DNA from: Rugamonas apoptosis
GTDB lineage: Bacteria; Pseudomonadota; Gammaproteobacteria; Burkholderiales; Burkholderiaceae_D
DNA: 64,000 bases
Assembly (NCBI RefSeq): GCF_014042355.1
Contig: NZ_JACEZU010000005.1
Coordinates: forward strand, 356,701-420,700
Direction of reading: 5' to 3'
In this document: one piece after another, positions 1-12,742 of the stretch
How positions within the stretch are numbered: the stretch's first letter is position 1
Layout: every line of letters begins with the position of its first letter
The notes under the pieces: generated by a model
What the model was told of the DNA's origin: nothing
Databases searched by the model: none
What the model saw: the letters and a program-made list of their open reading frames with translations, nothing else
Position numbers and translations under genes: made by a program

Positions 1-959
1 CCCAGCATGTACACGCATTGCGGCACCAGCAGCGCCCATGGCGCATGCACGCCCGCTTGCGCCAGCAGCAACTGGCCGGCGCCGCCGGCCATGGACAACA
101 ATGCCCCCATACGCACCACACGCGGCACGGGATAGTGGCGCAAGCTGCGCCGGCAGATCACCGTGCCGACCAGGAAAGCCAGCGTACAGGCGGCCGGCAC
201 GGCGCCGTAGGCCACACGGGACATGCCGAAATCGCGGATGAAGACGAACGGCGACAACAGCAGGAAGCACATGATGCCGCTGAAGCTGATCCCGGCCAGC
301 AGCGACGAGGCCAGGAAACGGGGATGGCGCACCATGGCCCAATAGCCCGTCACATCGGCATCACCGGCGGCAGCGGGCGCGCGCGTCTCCGGCAGTCCCC
401 GCCACACAGCCAGCCAGGCCAGTGCGCCGAATCCGGCCACCAGCGCCAGCGTCCAGTGCCAACCCAGCCACTGAGTGACCAGGCCGCCGGCCAGTGGACT
501 CAGTACGCCGATCGTGCCCATGCCCGTCATGCTGCGCGCCATCACGCCCATGCCGGCCGGACCGGCGTACAGGTCGCGGATCACGGCGCGCGCACCGATC
601 ACGCAGGCGGCGGCCGCCATGCCCAGCAAGACCCGGCTGGTGATCAGCGTTTCCAGCCCGCCGGCCAGCGCGCCCGTCACGGCGGCCGCCACGTACAGGG
701 TCAAACCGCCCAGCAGCAAGGAGCGGCGGCCGATGCGGTCGGCGCGCCAGCCGATTGCCAACTGGGCCAGGCCGAAGGCGAGGAGGAAGGCCGTCAGCGT
801 CCACTGGACGGGACCGGCGCGGCCACCGAACTGGCTGGCGATCTGCGGCAAGGCGGGCAGGTAGACGTCGGTGGCCACCAGTTGACAGGCCAGCAGCAAT
901 ACCAGCACTGTGCCCAGCGCGGGTCGCGTACGCGCGTTGGCGCTCAAGCCTGCGCTCAT
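1..959 (-). CDS. Bcr/CflA-type MFS drug transporter, C-terminus cut by window edge
   Basis: Read on the minus strand from ATG at 959; the frame stays open to base 1, so about 319 residues are visible and the end is missing. The protein begins MSAGLSANARTR and then alternates hydrophobic helices and short polar loops. It has the early 'QLVATDVYLPALPQIA' helix and a loop 'LAIGWRADRIGRRSLLLGG' of the MFS motif A type, both typical of Bcr/CflA drug:H+ antiporters, which are inner-membrane exporters of about 400 residues. It is divergent from the IclR regulator starting at 1187, which suggests but does not prove that IclR controls it. The substrate cannot be told from sequence. Confidence 0.8.
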   Translation of the reverse strand, partial: MSAGLSANARTRPALGTVLVLLLACQLVATDVYLPALPQIASQFGGRAGPVQWTLTAFLLAFGLAQLAIGWRADRIGRRSLLLGGLTLYVAAAVTGALAGGLETLITSRVLLGMAAAACVIGARAVIRDLYAGPAGMGVMARSMTGMGTIGVLSPLAGGLVTQWLGWHWTLALVAGFGALAWLAVWRGLPETRAPAAAGDADVTGYWAMVRHPRFLASSLLAGISFSGIMCFLLLSPFVFIRDFGMSRVAYGAVPAACTLAFLVGTVICRRSLRHYPVPRVVRMGALLSMAGGAGQLLLAQAGVHAPWALLVPQCVYML

Positions 960-1136
960 GGCTGCACCGTCGTGACGTGGTTGCACATGGCGGCGGGCCG
1001 CGCGGAATGGAAGGCGGGGGTCATCGGGAATCCTTGTGAGTCGGCGCGAGCTGCCGTGGCACGGCCGGGATACCGGACGCCTCCCGATTGTAGAAACCAG
1101 GCCCGCTTCAAGATAGAGGCGAACAAGGTCAAACAT

Positions 1137-1167
1137 GCGACAATCGCACCAGGTGCGCGATTGTCGC
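1137..1167. promoter_or_regulatory. Inverted repeat, candidate IclR operator
   Basis: An 11-bp arm GCGACAATCGC (1137-1147) is repeated in perfect inverted orientation at 1157-1167. The 9-bp spacer continues the symmetry (GCACC-A-GGTGC). It lies 20 bp before the IclR-family start codon and inside the divergent MFS/IclR intergenic region, where autoregulatory operators of this family usually sit. A transcription-terminator role is unlikely because no T tract follows. Confidence 0.5.
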
Positions 1168-1186
1168 GCAATTCAAGGAAATCAGG

Positions 1187-1969
1187 ATGAAGAAGCCGGC
1201 TTTGCAGGATGTCGTCGTCGCCAAGCGCGACCAGATCGAGGGCTTGATCAAGGGCGTGGACGTGATCCGCGCTTTCGACCATGAATCGGTGCGGCTCACG
1301 CCGACGGAACTGGGAGAACGGGTCAACCTCAGTCGCACGGCGGCGCGCCGTTACCTGCTCACGCTGGTGCATATCGGCCTGGCCGCCACCGACGGGCGCA
1401 CTTTCTGGCTACGCCCCAGTGTGCTCAGCCTGGGGCACGCCTATGTGGATTCGGCCCGTTTGCCGCGCGCCGTGGTGCCCTACCTGCAGCGGCTCACCAA
1501 CCAGTTGCAGGAATCGACCAACTATTCCGTGCTCGATGGCGACGATGTGGTCTACGTGAGCCGGGTGAATGCGCCGCGCATCCTGCTGGCCGGCTTCGAC
1601 CCAGGCATGCGGCTGCCAGCCTACACTTCCACAGCCGGGCGCGTGCTGCTGTCATCGCTCACCGACGACGCACTGCACGCCTATCTGGCCCGCATCACCC
1701 CCATCGCCTACACGCACCTGACGGTGACGGACAAGGAGCAGTTGTTCCGCGAGATCGTCGCCATCCGCGAAGATGGCTTCGGCTCCACCGAGAACCAGTA
1801 CGAGATGGGCTTGCGCGGCATCTCCGTGCCCGTCAAGAGCCGCGGTGGCACGGTGGTCGGCGCGCTGTCGACCTCCATGGCCACCACCAGCGGCACCCGC
1901 AAGGAAGCCATCGCCCGTTGCGTGCCGGCCATGCAGGCCACGGCCAATACACTGATGCTGTGGGTCTGA
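1187..1969 (+). CDS. IclR-family transcriptional regulator (PcaR/PobR-like)
   Basis: 260 residues, the usual IclR length. The N-terminal winged helix-turn-helix spans about residues 20-75 ('LTPTELGERVNLSRTAARRY' is the recognition region). The C-terminal effector domain spans about 90-258 and contains 'AYTSTAGRVLLSS' and 'NQYEMGLRGISVPV', signatures of the PcaR/PobR/PcaU branch that senses aromatic-acid intermediates. The start is set by AAGGAAATCAGG just before ATG 1187. Family members act as cytoplasmic repressors or activators of nearby catabolic or transport genes. The only candidate target in view is the divergent MFS gene, because no beta-ketoadipate genes are in the window. The effector is unknown. 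Confidence 0.88.
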   Translation: MKKPALQDVVVAKRDQIEGLIKGVDVIRAFDHESVRLTPTELGERVNLSRTAARRYLLTLVHIGLAATDGRTFWLRPSVLSLGHAYVDSARLPRAVVPYLQRLTNQLQESTNYSVLDGDDVVYVSRVNAPRILLAGFDPGMRLPAYTSTAGRVLLSSLTDDALHAYLARITPIAYTHLTVTDKEQLFREIVAIREDGFGSTENQYEMGLRGISVPVKSRGGTVVGALSTSMATTSGTRKEAIARCVPAMQATANTLMLWV

Positions 1970-2044
1970 TGCAGCGCTTGGCGCAAGCTGCTGGTCAACC
2001 TGAAGGCGGAACAGATCGGGTTCTTCATCGCCAGATCCGTGGTA

Positions 2045-2077
2045 AAGTACATGCGAGTACACACAAGTACATACGAG
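2045..2077 (+). promoter_or_regulatory. Phased GTAC repeats, candidate VapB operator
   Basis: GTAC occurs at 2047-2050, 2057-2060 and 2067-2070, exactly 10 bp apart and so on one face of the helix. The 13-bp element AAGTACATGCGAG (2045-2057) recurs with one change 20 bp later (2065-2077). The array ends 7 bp before the vapB start codon. VapB-type antitoxins usually autorepress through repeated sites of this kind. Confidence 0.5.
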
Positions 2078-2084
2078 GATAGCC

Positions 2085-2321
2085 ATGCGAACCACACGGG
2101 CATTCAAGAACGGCAACTCGCAGGCGGTGCGCATTCCAGCCGAGATCGCCTATGAGAGAACGGATATTGAGCTGGAAATCGAGCGTATCGGAGAAGAAAT
2201 CAGGATCCGTCCGGCGCGACGCCCTTTGACCGGCGTCATGAAGAAATTCGCCCGGTTCGGGCCCGACTTTCTGGCCGAGGGACGCGGCGACCATGAGCAG
2301 AGCGACCGGGAGCCATTGTAA
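2085..2321 (+). CDS. vapB: VapB antitoxin (AbrB/MazE-type)
   Basis: 78 residues. The N-terminal SpoVT/AbrB swapped-hairpin domain is recognisable from 'FKNGNSQAVRIPAEIA', the hallmark of VapB/MazE antitoxins. The C-terminal tail ('MKKFARFGPDFLAEGR') is the kind of flexible segment that wraps the toxin. AGGA precedes ATG 2085 at a good distance. The TAA stop overlaps the ATG of vapC (TAATG, 2319-2323), so the two are translationally coupled. It should neutralise VapC in the cytoplasm and autorepress the operon, probably through the phased GTAC repeats just upstream. Confidence 0.88.
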   Translation: MRTTRAFKNGNSQAVRIPAEIAYERTDIELEIERIGEEIRIRPARRPLTGVMKKFARFGPDFLAEGRGDHEQSDREPL

Positions 2322-2722
2322 TGGCGTTGTACATGCTCGATACCAATATGTGCATCTACCTGATGAAGAACCAGCCCGATCAGGTCGCCCGCCGTTTCGC
2401 TCAATGTTATGTGGGCGACGTCGTCATGTCCGCCATCACATTTGCCGAATTACAGTATGGCGTCACAGTGTCGCAAAACAGTGCGCGGGAAAGCCATCAT
2501 CTGGCCGCACTCATTGAAGACATCCCGGTAATGCCGTTCGATGCGGCGGCGGCGTTGTCATATGGCGCGATACGGCAAGCCACACGCGAACGCAAAAGAG
2601 ACCAGCTCGACAAACTGATCGCGTCGCATGCCGTATCCCTCAACGTGGCGCTGGTAACGAATAACGAGCGTGACTTTGGCGCGTATCCCGGCTTGCGAAT
2701 TGAGAACTGGCTCAACAATTAA
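2321..2722 (+). CDS. vapC: VapC toxin, PIN-domain ribonuclease
   Basis: 133 residues, full length. The PIN active-site acids are in place: D7 ('MLDTNMCIYL'), E43 ('TFAELQYG'), D97 ('DQLDKLIASHA') and the terminal 'VTNNERDF' with D118. The sequence resembles the MvpT/VapC branch of enteric plasmids ('MLDTN.CI..', 'LR.E.W' end), whose members cleave initiator tRNA-fMet; applying that substrate here is inference. The start overlaps the vapB stop. The module looks intact, with no frameshift or missing catalytic residue. It is flanked by unrelated genes, typical of a mobile toxin-antitoxin cassette, but no attachment site or flanking repeat was found. Confidence 0.9.
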   Translation: MALYMLDTNMCIYLMKNQPDQVARRFAQCYVGDVVMSAITFAELQYGVTVSQNSARESHHLAALIEDIPVMPFDAAAALSYGAIRQATRERKRDQLDKLIASHAVSLNVALVTNNERDFGAYPGLRIENWLNN

Positions 2723-2958
2723 ATGAACCGGGGGCGATTCCAGGCGCATCGCCCGCCCCTTCGAAACGGCCATGATGTGTGCGTTTTTTACACGCACGCC
2801 CCGGCGAGGGACTATTTCCCAGCTACACGACCTGTTAGACTCTTATCCCTTGCAGTACATAGCGGCATTGTTGTCAAATAATTATACGTGTGGTGAAACT
2901 AACATTCCAAGGCCGGGCCGGGGGTGGCGGTAGCACGACCAGACTGGGGAATGGTTCT

Positions 2959-5214
2959 ATGATCAACGACAAGGCGCGCTGGAAACCGGCGCTGCTGGCC
3001 GCATCCGTGTCGGCCGCATTGCATGGTGTCGCGCATGCGCAAACTTCGCCGTCCGTGCCCGGCAGTGCCGATGGACAGATACAGGAAGTGGTGGTCACCG
3101 CGCAGCGCACCACCTCGCTGGAATCGCGCACCCCGGTGGCCATGTCGGTGCTGACGGGCGAACAACTGCGCCTGGCCGGCCTGGACCAACCGTCCGCGCT
3201 GGCCGCGCGCCTGCCCAATGTGCACCTGGACGGCGCCGCCGCTGCGTTGAAAATCACCATCCGCGGTGTGACCAACGCCGACACGACGGAAAAAGGCGAC
3301 CCGTCGGCCGCCTTCATGGTCGATGGCGTCTACCTGGCCCGTCCCACGCAGCAAAACCTGAGCTTTTACGACGTGGACCGGATCGAAGTGCTGCGCGGCC
3401 CGCAGGGCACCCTGTACGGCCGCAACACGACGGCCGGCGCCATCAACGTGATCACCAACGCCCCCAGCCGCCAGCTGGAAGGCGCAGTCGGCGTGGAGCT
3501 GGGCGACTACGCCAGCCGCAAGGTCAACGCCATGCTCAACGTGCCTGTCAACGAGACGCTGGCGCTGCGCGCGGCCGTGGCCGCGAACCGCCACGACAGC
3601 TACCTGATCAACGGCCAGGGCACGCCCTACACGCTGGGCCTGGACCGCGATGACGTATCGGGCCGCCTGTCAGCCAGGCTGGCGCTGAGCCCCGCCGCCT
3701 CGCTGCTGCTGCGCGCCGACCACAGCACGGTGCACGACAACAGCGACCGCATCGTCCCCGACACCAACTTCTACCACGGCGTGGCCAGCGGCCAGCCCAC
3801 CTGGTACGACGCCAGCACCGACCAGCGCCTGACCAATGGCTTCGTGCCGCCCAACACTCGTCCCGAACAGGGCTACGACCACAGGACCACGACCGGCCTG
3901 TCGGCCGAACTGGCGTGGAACCTGGGACCGGCCACCGTGACCTGGCTGGGCGCCCACCGCCGCTTCGATAACCACATCCTGTTCAACTATTACTACCGCG
4001 TCAAGCCGGGCTTCGCCATCGGCGTGCACCAGAATTTCGACGGTGCCAACACGCAGGACTCGCACGAGCTGCGCGTGGCCACCAACGGCAACGGTCCGGT
4101 CAGCGCGCAGGCCGGCCTGTATTACTTCCACGAAGAGACGGACACGCTGTACACCTTCCGCGACCTGACCCTGCTTGGCCTGCCGCCGTACTACGTGTTC
4201 CCCACCGGCCCCACCATCGCGCGCAGCAAGGCCGTGTTCGGCCAGGCCACATGGCGCATGACGGAGCGCCTGCGTGCCACGGCCGGCGTGCGCTACACGG
4301 GCGACGACAAATCGCGCGTGGGCTCCACCAATTTCCAGCAAGGCCCCAGCTTCAACCCGGCCACCGACTTCAAGCTGCTCAACGCGGCTGAAATCGACAC
4401 CCACAAGAATACCTGGCGCCTGGGCCTTGACTACGACGTCACGCCCGCCACCTTCGCCTATGCCACCCTGTCCACCGGCTACAAGGCGGGCGGTTTCAAC
4501 GACGGCTGCCTGGCCGGCAGCACGGCATTGGGCATCCGCTGCCCGGCCGCCGTGGCCGTCCCCGCCAGCACGCTGTACTACCAGCCCGAAACGCTGACGG
4601 CGCGCGAGGCCGGCCTCAAGACCCGCTTCTGGGACAAGCGCGCCAGCCTGAACCTGGCCGTGTTCGACTACGACTACCGCAACCTGCAGTTGTCGGGCGT
4701 GGCCATCGTGCAGGGCGCGCCGCGCTACGTGACCACCAACGCCGGGGTGGCCAGCGTCAAGGGCCTGGAGGCGGATGGCCAGGTCAACCCCACGGCCGAC
4801 GACAAGATCAGCTACGGCCTGACCCTGCTCGACGCCCACTACGTGTCCTACACCCCGGACGACGTGCATTCCTGGGCCGGCACCAAGCTCGATCGGGCGC
4901 CCGCCAACACCGTCACGGCCGGCTACGAACACCGCTTCCTGCTGGCCGCTGGCCAACTGCGGGCCGGCATCCTGGCGCGCCGCAGCGCCGCCTACATCAT
5001 CGGCGTGCCGACCCAGCAACTGCGCTACACCATCCCGGCCCGCACCGCCAGCGACCTCACCGTGCGCTACCAGCCCAACGGCGCGCCATGGAGCGTGCAG
5101 GCGCAAGTGAGAAATATGGAAAACAGGGTGCAACCGATCGCCATCGACAGTTTCGGCATGGTGGTGCCCAGCGACCCAAGAACCGTCGCCGCGCGTTTCG
5201 ACTACCGTTATTGA
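2959..5214 (+). CDS. TonB-dependent outer-membrane receptor
   Basis: 751 residues. ATG 2959 is preferred over an in-frame start at 2890 because it is preceded by GGGGA and opens a clear signal peptide (MINDKARWKPALLAASVSAA... ending at AHAQ). A TonB-box-like 'QEVVVTAQR' follows. The plug domain occupies about residues 45-160, with 'GDPSAAFMVDGVYLARP' and 'VDRIEVLRGPQGTLYGRN'. The rest is a 22-strand barrel ending in the aromatic 'ARFDYRY'. It imports a ligand across the outer membrane using TonB energy. It resembles the large sideroph­ore/polymer 'iron complex' receptor class, but no substrate genes are diagnostic. It ends 82 bp before the DUF422/MpaB run on the same strand and may share its transcription. 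Confidence 0.92.
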   Translation: MINDKARWKPALLAASVSAALHGVAHAQTSPSVPGSADGQIQEVVVTAQRTTSLESRTPVAMSVLTGEQLRLAGLDQPSALAARLPNVHLDGAAAALKITIRGVTNADTTEKGDPSAAFMVDGVYLARPTQQNLSFYDVDRIEVLRGPQGTLYGRNTTAGAINVITNAPSRQLEGAVGVELGDYASRKVNAMLNVPVNETLALRAAVAANRHDSYLINGQGTPYTLGLDRDDVSGRLSARLALSPAASLLLRADHSTVHDNSDRIVPDTNFYHGVASGQPTWYDASTDQRLTNGFVPPNTRPEQGYDHRTTTGLSAELAWNLGPATVTWLGAHRRFDNHILFNYYYRVKPGFAIGVHQNFDGANTQDSHELRVATNGNGPVSAQAGLYYFHEETDTLYTFRDLTLLGLPPYYVFPTGPTIARSKAVFGQATWRMTERLRATAGVRYTGDDKSRVGSTNFQQGPSFNPATDFKLLNAAEIDTHKNTWRLGLDYDVTPATFAYATLSTGYKAGGFNDGCLAGSTALGIRCPAAVAVPASTLYYQPETLTAREAGLKTRFWDKRASLNLAVFDYDYRNLQLSGVAIVQGAPRYVTTNAGVASVKGLEADGQVNPTADDKISYGLTLLDAHYVSYTPDDVHSWAGTKLDRAPANTVTAGYEHRFLLAAGQLRAGILARRSAAYIIGVPTQQLRYTIPARTASDLTVRYQPNGAPWSVQAQVRNMENRVQPIAIDSFGMVVPSDPRTVAARFDYRY

Positions 5215-5296
5215 AGTCCGTTATTGAAAACCCGTAGCAGCCAGTCCACCGCGTTCGCGCGGCGCCCGTCAACTCTGTGATCCGAAAAGTCCGCTC

Positions 5297-6145
5297 ATGA
5301 AGTCTGTCCTGCACCACCTGCCCCGCTGCACCAATGTTCTGCTGATCGTGTTCCTGGCCGTCACGCTGTCGCGTGGCTATGGCGACACCACCAAGCTGCT
5401 GATCGTCAGTTCCCTCATCATGTTCGCTTGCTGCTGGAGCAGCGCCATCCACCTGCTGGGCGCGCGCGCGGCCCGCAACTTTGTCGTCATCGGCGTGGTG
5501 CTGGGCTGGATAGCGGAACAACTGGGCTCCAGCTACGGCTGGTTCTTCGGCAGCTACACCTACACGGACGTGCTGGGCCCACGGCTGGGCGATGTCCCCG
5601 TCATCATTCCCCTCATGTGGTTCGCGCTGTGCTACGTGGCCTACGTGATCGGCAACCTGATCGTGTGGCAGTCGCCCACGGACGGCGTGGCCCCGCTGCG
5701 CCAGACGCTCGTCATGTCGCTGCTGGCGGCCATGCTGGTGACGGCCTACGACCTGGGCGCCGATCCCTACATGGTGTACGGCCTGAAAGCCTGGATCATG
5801 ACCAAGACGGACGGCTGGTGGTTCGGTGAAACGCTGGAAGGCTTCGTGGGCTGGATGCTGGTGTCGTTCACCATCGTGTTCCTGTTCCGCCTCACCCTGC
5901 GCAAGCGCGCGCCCGTGGCCACGCTGCCGGTGGCGCGCCGCCACGCCATGGTGCCGCTGCTGGTCTACGGCGGCAGCATGGCGTTCCAGGTGGCCGAAGG
6001 CACGCCGGTGGAAACCCGCACCATCGCCCTGTTCGCGATGGGCATCCCGCTGCTGGTGGCCCTGTGCGGATTCGAACGGTGGCGCCAACCGGGCCAGGCC
6101 AGCTCCCCGGCCAACGCGGCCAAACGACAAGCGGTGGAGGCATGA
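5297..6145 (+). CDS. Carotenoid biosynthesis-type membrane protein (DUF422/CruF family)
   Basis: 282 residues with about seven hydrophobic helices. The family signature is present: 'SYGWFFGSYTYTDVLGPRLG' followed by 'VPVIIPLMWFALCYVAY', and 'YDLGADPYMV' and 'GWWFGETLEGFVGWMLV' further on. Members include the carotenoid 1',2'-hydratase CruF and other membrane enzymes of isoprenoid tailoring. No phytoene synthase or desaturase gene lies nearby, so the actual substrate is open. Its TGA (6143-6145) overlaps the start region of the next gene, giving translational coupling. It is probably an inner-membrane enzyme working with the MpaB-type oxygenase encoded next. Confidence 0.82.
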   Translation: MKSVLHHLPRCTNVLLIVFLAVTLSRGYGDTTKLLIVSSLIMFACCWSSAIHLLGARAARNFVVIGVVLGWIAEQLGSSYGWFFGSYTYTDVLGPRLGDVPVIIPLMWFALCYVAYVIGNLIVWQSPTDGVAPLRQTLVMSLLAAMLVTAYDLGADPYMVYGLKAWIMTKTDGWWFGETLEGFVGWMLVSFTIVFLFRLTLRKRAPVATLPVARRHAMVPLLVYGGSMAFQVAEGTPVETRTIALFAMGIPLLVALCGFERWRQPGQASSPANAAKRQAVEA

Positions 6146-7529
6146 TGCGCGACACTATTTCCCGTTCCAGCACCCTGCGCGCCGATCCGCTGGCCGACGA
6201 CACCATCGCCCGCATCCTGGGCCCGTGGGACAAGCACGGCGACAACGCGGCCCAATGGCAAGCCATTGCCACCATCAACGACCAGCTCACGCAATGGCAG
6301 GCCAACGGCGCCCTGCCCGGCTGGCGCGCCGGTGCGCACGTGCCGCCCGCCATCGCCGCCGCGCTGGAACACTACATCCAGGCCGGCTTGCGCCTGCCCG
6401 CCTGGGCCGAGCCGGCCAAGATCGCCCGCGCCGAGGAACTGTTCATGGACATGAGCATGCTCTCGTGCACCCTGCTGTTCTGCGCCAGCCTGCCCGAATG
6501 CTATGTGATTCCCGACCTGGCCGGCGTGCTGCACGCGGCCGGCCAGCTGGAGCAGCACACCGATTACCGCATCCGCTCCACGGCCGCCATGCTGTTCCCC
6601 GTCATGATGGGCGGCGGCCTGACGGACGCCAGCGGCGGCGGCGTGGCGCAAACGCTCAAGGTACGCCTGATCCACGCCACCATCCGCCATCTTATCCTGC
6701 GCGGCAATCCATCCGACGCGGCCCGTCCCGAAGCGCCGGCCGTGGTGCCGCCGATGCCCATGCTGGCCGGCCAGCCACACAGCATGCAGGGCACCTTGTA
6801 CGCCCACGGCTGGAACGTGGAACGCGACGGCCTGCCTTGCAACCAGGAGGAACTGGCTTACACCCTGCTCACCTTCAGCTACGTGTTCCTGCGCGCGCTG
6901 CGCAAGCTGGGCCTGGGCCTGCCGGCCGAGGACGAACATGCCTACCTGCACACCTGGAACGTGGTCGGCCACGTGCTCGGTATCGAACGCGCCATGATGG
7001 CCGACACGATGGAACAGGCCGAGTCGCTGTTCAACCGCATGCAGGCCGGCGGCCGCGCTCACCCCTACCTGCCCGATGCCCGCCCGGCGCTGGGCGCGGC
7101 CCTGATGCAGACCATGGAAAAGGAGCTGCCGCTGCGCGTGCTCAAGCCTTTCCCCGTGCTGCTCACGCGCCACCTGTGCGGCTCCGCCACCTCGCACGAC
7201 CTGGGATTGACGGGCCGCGTATCGTGGCTGTCGCGCGCCCTGTTCACCGTTTCGATGGGCACCATCCGCCTGATCGACGGCACGGCGCGTTTGTTCTGGC
7301 CGCAGTTCTCGCTGTCGCGCCTGGTCACGCGCGTGGTCGGCTACCAGTTCACCGTCAAGCTGCTGATGGACCAGACCCGGCCCCTGAAGCTTCCCGAAGC
7401 CCTGCTCAACCAGGTCGGCGCCGTCACCTCCGACTGGGCTGAGGACCGCCAGGCGCCGCGCTGGGTCAACGCACTCGAAGCGCGCCTGACGGGCCGCCGC
7501 AAGCGTTTGATCCCGACCGGACCGCAACC

Positions 7530-7533
<4 letters not shown>
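6145..7533 (+). CDS. MpaB/DUF2236-family oxygenase
   Basis: 462 residues. GGAGG at 6136-6140 favours ATG 6145; ATG 6142 is possible but only one base from the Shine-Dalgarno. The DUF2236 core is visible: 'HTDYRIRSTAAML', then 'LKVRLIHATIRHLI' with H177 as the probable haem-ligand histidine, then 'LHTWNVVGHVLGI'. The family includes latex-clearing protein Lcp and fungal MpaB, haem-dependent oxygenases that cut isoprenoid chains. There is no signal peptide, so it is cytoplasmic or membrane-associated. The pairing with a carotenoid-type membrane protein suggests oxidative cleavage of a polyene or isoprenoid. The stop overlaps the next start (ATGA, 7530-7533). Confidence 0.82.
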
Positions 7534-11020
<3,487 letters not shown>

Positions 11021-11024
<4 letters not shown>

Positions 11025-11950
11025 ATTTGTCTGGAACGCAAAAAGTACTGATCGCCGACGACGACGCCATCAACCGCCAGGTGCTGGCCGAGCTGCTCAA
11101 GCCGGAATACACAGTGCTATTGGCAAAAAATGGCGAGCAGGCCCTGGAGCGGGCCACGCGCCATGCGCCCGACCTGATCCTGCTGGACGTGATGATGCCG
11201 GATATGGATGGCTACGAAGTGCTGCGCCGGCTGCGGGCCGACCCGCGTACGGCCGACATCGCCGTCATCTTCATCTCTGGTCTGGACCGTCCCGAAGACG
11301 AAGCCAATGGCCTCAAGATGGGCGTGGCCGACTACATCGCCAAACCGTTCAACGCCACCGTGGTGCTGGCGCGGGTGGCGCTGCACCTGCAGATGGTGCG
11401 CCAGCGCCGCATGCTCGAACACCTGGCCCACGTGGACGGCCTGACGGAGCTGGCCAACCGGCGCCGCTACGACGACATGTACGCCAACGAATGGCTGCGC
11501 ACCCAGCGCAACGGGCGGCCGCTGTCGCTGGCAATGCTCGACATCGACTGCTTCAAGCAATACAACGACCATTACGGCCACCCGGCCGGCGACCGCGCGC
11601 TGCGCGCCGTGGCGCGCGCGGCCGCCGGCCAGATGCGCCGCCCGGCCGACCTGGCGGCCCGCTACGGCGGCGAGGAACTGGTGCTGCTGATGCCCGACAC
11701 GGACGCGGCCCAGGCCCTGCAACTGGTACAAGCGATCCGCGCGGAGGTGGCGCAGCTGGCCATCGCCCATGCCGCCTCCAAGGCCGGCCCGCTGCTCACC
11801 GTCAGCGTGGGTGGCGCCACCTTGCGCCTGGGCGCGGGCGAAAGCGCCAACGAGCTGCTGGCTGCCGTGGACGCCCACCTGTACCTGGCCAAAGAGGCCG
11901 GCCGCGACCGCGTCAGCTGGCGGCCGGACCTGGCCCCGGCCCGCGATTGA
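11021..11950 (+). CDS. REC-GGDEF response regulator, diguanylate cyclase
   Basis: 309 residues. The receiver domain (about 6-125) has D56 as phospho-acceptor in 'LILLDVMMPDMDG' and K in 'IAKPFN'. The GGDEF domain (about 140-300) carries an intact active site G216-G-E-E-L and the inhibitory I-site R207-P-A-D210 five residues before it. It should make c-di-GMP when phosphorylated and be product-inhibited, like PleD/WspR-type enzymes. The start overlaps the stop of the DISM hybrid kinase (ATGA, 11021-11024), making that kinase its likely partner. It is cytoplasmic. Confidence 0.93.
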
Positions 11951-11963
11951 AATGGAAGACGGC

Positions 11964-12584
11964 ATGAAGCACGACGCCAGCGCGGCCATCCTGGACCTTG
12001 AAGACGCGTGTGCCCGCAACGGCATGCAGCGCCCGCTGCTGCTGAGCGCCGTGCGCGCCTTCGTGCTGGCCTACGGCGACATGCCGCAACGGATCGCGGC
12101 CCACCTGGCCACCGGCGAAGGGGCCGCGCTGGGCCAGGCCGCGCACCGCGTCAAGGGTGCGGCCACGCTGCTGGGCGCCTACCGGCTGGGCGCCGCCGCC
12201 GCCGCCCTGGAAGAAGCGGTACGGGCGGGCGAAGCGGCATCCTGGCCCGCCCTCGCCAACGCCTTCGCGGCGGAACTGGCGACGGTGCTGGCCGCCATGC
12301 GCGAGCTCACGCCGGAAGCGCCGGTGGCGGGCGCCACCACCCCGGCGCCCGTGTCCGCAGCCGTGGCCGACCCGGCGCGCCGTGCGGCCCGGCTGCTGCG
12401 CCAGTTGCCGCCGCTATTGCGCGACGGCGACTACGCGGCCGTCGCCCTGCTCGACCAACTGGACGCGCTGCTGGCCGGCGACGCGCATGCCACCGAGCTG
12501 GCGACCATCCGCCAGCAATTCGACGAGCTGGAGACGGAACAGGCCGCGCTGCTGGCCGAGCGACTGGGCGTCACGCTGGGTTGA
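11964..12584 (+). CDS. HPt phosphotransfer protein
   Basis: 206 residues from ATG 11964, chosen because GGAAG stands 4 bases before it; ATG 11952 in frame would add four residues. The HPt four-helix domain covers about residues 10-115 with H61 in 'AHRVKGAATLLGA'. A linker rich in Ala/Pro is followed by a helical tail ('LLRQLPPLLRDGDYAAVALL') that resembles the tails of the two large hybrid kinases. It begins within 20 bp of the end of the REC-GGDEF gene, so it is the last gene of the run starting at 5297. It probably carries phosphate between the hybrid kinase and the cyclase or another receiver. Confidence 0.8.
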   Translation: MKHDASAAILDLEDACARNGMQRPLLLSAVRAFVLAYGDMPQRIAAHLATGEGAALGQAAHRVKGAATLLGAYRLGAAAAALEEAVRAGEAASWPALANAFAAELATVLAAMRELTPEAPVAGATTPAPVSAAVADPARRAARLLRQLPPLLRDGDYAAVALLDQLDALLAGDAHATELATIRQQFDELETEQAALLAERLGVTLG

Positions 12585-12742
12585 CAAATGGGCCCGTAGT
12601 TGGACCGGGGCCGTCGCGGGGCCGCCACATTTTCGCCAGCTGTCCTGTACAAGCAAGTACAATGAAAGTCACCCTTGGCACGCGCCGGTAGTCCGCTCCA
12701 GCGGCACGCCGCACGTCCCGCGCGGACGACTTCATAATCATA

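Noticed and set aside
18..1190. Plus-strand 390-codon open frame
   Set aside because: Antisense to the MFS transporter and running through the divergent promoter region; Gln/His-rich with no family features.
2732..2754. Terminator after vapC
   Set aside because: A 7-bp stem with a 9-base loop exists but no T tract follows.
3670..5133. Long minus-strand open frame
   Set aside because: Antisense to the TonB receptor barrel; low-complexity Gly/Val/Gln composition and no family match.
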